Positions 5,241 through 6,085 of a DNA stretch of 6,085 nucleotides are shown here, one piece after another. This stretch comes from Phycisphaerae bacterium. GTDB taxonomy: Bacteria; Planctomycetota; Phycisphaerae; SM23-33. The stretch's first letter is position 1, and every line of letters starts with the position of its first letter. The position numbers and the translations under genes are program-made. The notes under the pieces are model-generated. The model was not told the DNA's origin and did not search any database. It saw nothing but the letters and a program-made list of their open reading frames with translations. The stretch covers positions 1 through 6,085 of the forward strand of contig DAOVQV010000107.1 in NCBI GenBank assembly GCA_030628445.1. Direction: 5' to 3'.

Positions 5241-6085
5241 ATGGCGAAGGTCGAGACATTGTCGCTGGGGTTTCACCGATACGGGCACATGGTCCAGGAA
5301 TACTACGTTGCGCGCATCCGGGAGGCGCACGCCAAGCGCCTCGCCAATCGCAGCAAACTGCGCACCCGTGCGGACGTTATCAAGCTTCAAGAGCAGGTCC
5401 GGCGCAAGATCCGCCGGTCTTTCGGTAAGTTCCCCAGGCGCACCCCGCTGAAGCCCCGTATCACCGGTACGATCAAGCACGCCAAATACACCATCGAGAA
5501 GCTCCTGTTCGACAGTCGCCCGGGGTTTACCGTCTCGGCGAACCTGTTCGTCCCCAAGGGTCTGAAGCGCCCTGCCCCCTGCGTGCTGGGCGTCTGCGGA
5601 CACAGCGACAACGGGAAGGCGGCCGCGGCGTATCAGGGCTTCATGCAGGGCCTGGTAACCAAGGGCTTCGTGGGATTGATGTACGATCCGATCGGCCAGG
5701 GCGAGCGCAAGCAGTATCTCGATAAGGGCGGTAAGCGCCGCCTCGAATTGTGCTGCGAGCACAACATGCTCGGGCACCAGATGGCGCTGACGGGCGAGTT
5801 CTTCGGCGCCTGGCGGGCGTGGGACGGGATCCGGGCGCTGGATTATCTGCTGCGGCGACCGGAGACGGACGCCGGGCGTGTCGGTATTACGGGCAACTCC
5901 GGCGGCGGGACGATGACGACCTGGCTGTGCGGGCTGGACGACCGGTTTACGATGGCCGCACCAAGCTGCTTTATCACCACGTTCCTTTCCAACATGGAGA
6001 ACGAACACCCAGCCGACGTCGAGCAGATCCCGCCGAGGTTGATCGAGCTGGGCCTCGACGAGTACGAGCTTTTCATCCCCTTTGC
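5241..6085 (+). CDS. Acetylxylan-esterase-type alpha/beta hydrolase, N-terminal part
   Basis: The gene is open to the right edge with 281 complete codons. It looks like the large alpha/beta hydrolases annotated as acetylxylan esterase or Abhydrolase_7. The N-terminal helical part (about 15-65) leads into TPLKPRITG, then IEKLLFDSRPGFTVSANLFVP (85-105), an oxyanion-type GVCGHSDNGK (117-126), YDPIGQGER (148-156) and the nucleophile elbow GITGNSGGGT with S220. The segment AAPSCFITTF (239-248) and the downstream NENEHPAD-like stretch (251-259) fit the family. The catalytic Asp and His must lie beyond the window. These enzymes de-esterify sugars or polymers; the substrate here is unknown. No signal peptide is evident from this start. 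The start is uncertain: AGGA is only 2 nt from the ATG, the frame is open back to an ATG at 5124, and TTG at 5259 or ATG at 5289 are alternatives. The residues upstream of 5241 are Arg-rich and look non-coding. Confidence 0.78.
   Translation, partial: MAKVETLSLGFHRYGHMVQEYYVARIREAHAKRLANRSKLRTRADVIKLQEQVRRKIRRSFGKFPRRTPLKPRITGTIKHAKYTIEKLLFDSRPGFTVSANLFVPKGLKRPAPCVLGVCGHSDNGKAAAAYQGFMQGLVTKGFVGLMYDPIGQGERKQYLDKGGKRRLELCCEHNMLGHQMALTGEFFGAWRAWDGIRALDYLLRRPETDAGRVGITGNSGGGTMTTWLCGLDDRFTMAAPSCFITTFLSNMENEHPADVEQIPPRLIELGLDEYELFIPF

Noticed and set aside
5130..6008. Minus-strand 292-codon frame opposite the alpha/beta hydrolase
   Set aside because: The plus strand carries conserved esterase motifs, including the GNSGG elbow; the minus frame has none.

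Overview
This is a GC-rich bacterial fragment that looks like part of a carbohydrate-degradation locus from the Planctomycetota/PVC group, probably a metagenome-derived relative of the Phycisphaerae, Lentisphaerota or Kiritimatiellota. That placement is inference. It rests on the gene mix (Gfo/Idh oxidoreductase, TIM-barrel glycosidase, non-HemE URO-D-like protein, tandem SGNH hydrolase, large acetylxylan-esterase-type hydrolase) and on base composition judged by eye. No rRNA, tRNA, IS element, CRISPR array or phage gene was seen.

Layout from left to right: (1) 1-138, minus strand, the N-terminal Rossmann segment of a Gfo/Idh/MocA-type oxidoreductase that runs off the left edge. (2) 139-561, a 423-bp divergent intergenic region with a fair sigma70-like promoter for the minus-strand gene and several dyad symmetries. 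(3) 562-2022, plus strand, a 486-aa retaining alpha-glycosidase-like TIM barrel with no signal peptide. (4) 2019-3089, plus strand, a 356-aa URO-D superfamily protein whose ATG overlaps the glycosidase stop (ATGA), so the pair should be co-transcribed and translationally coupled. (5) 3110-4936, minus strand and convergent, a secreted 608-aa protein with one intact SGNH hydrolase domain and a second, apparently dead SGNH-like domain. (6) 4937-5240, a second divergent intergenic region holding a strong 42-nt hairpin. (7) 5241-6085, plus strand, a large alpha/beta hydrolase related to acetylxylan esterases, cut by the right edge before its catalytic Asp and His.

A plausible joint role is breakdown of a decorated polysaccharide. 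The exported SGNH protein, and perhaps the alpha/beta hydrolase, would remove ester groups. The apparently cytoplasmic glycosidase would cut imported oligosaccharides, and the Gfo/Idh protein would oxidise or epimerise a sugar. The URO-D-like protein is the unexplained member. It lacks the HemE substrate motif and the usual His-x-Cys zinc pair of corrinoid methyltransferases, yet it is locked to the glycosidase by overlap. The glycosidase/URO-D-like pair and the 5031-5072 hairpin are the items most worth a second look. Everything about substrates is inference.
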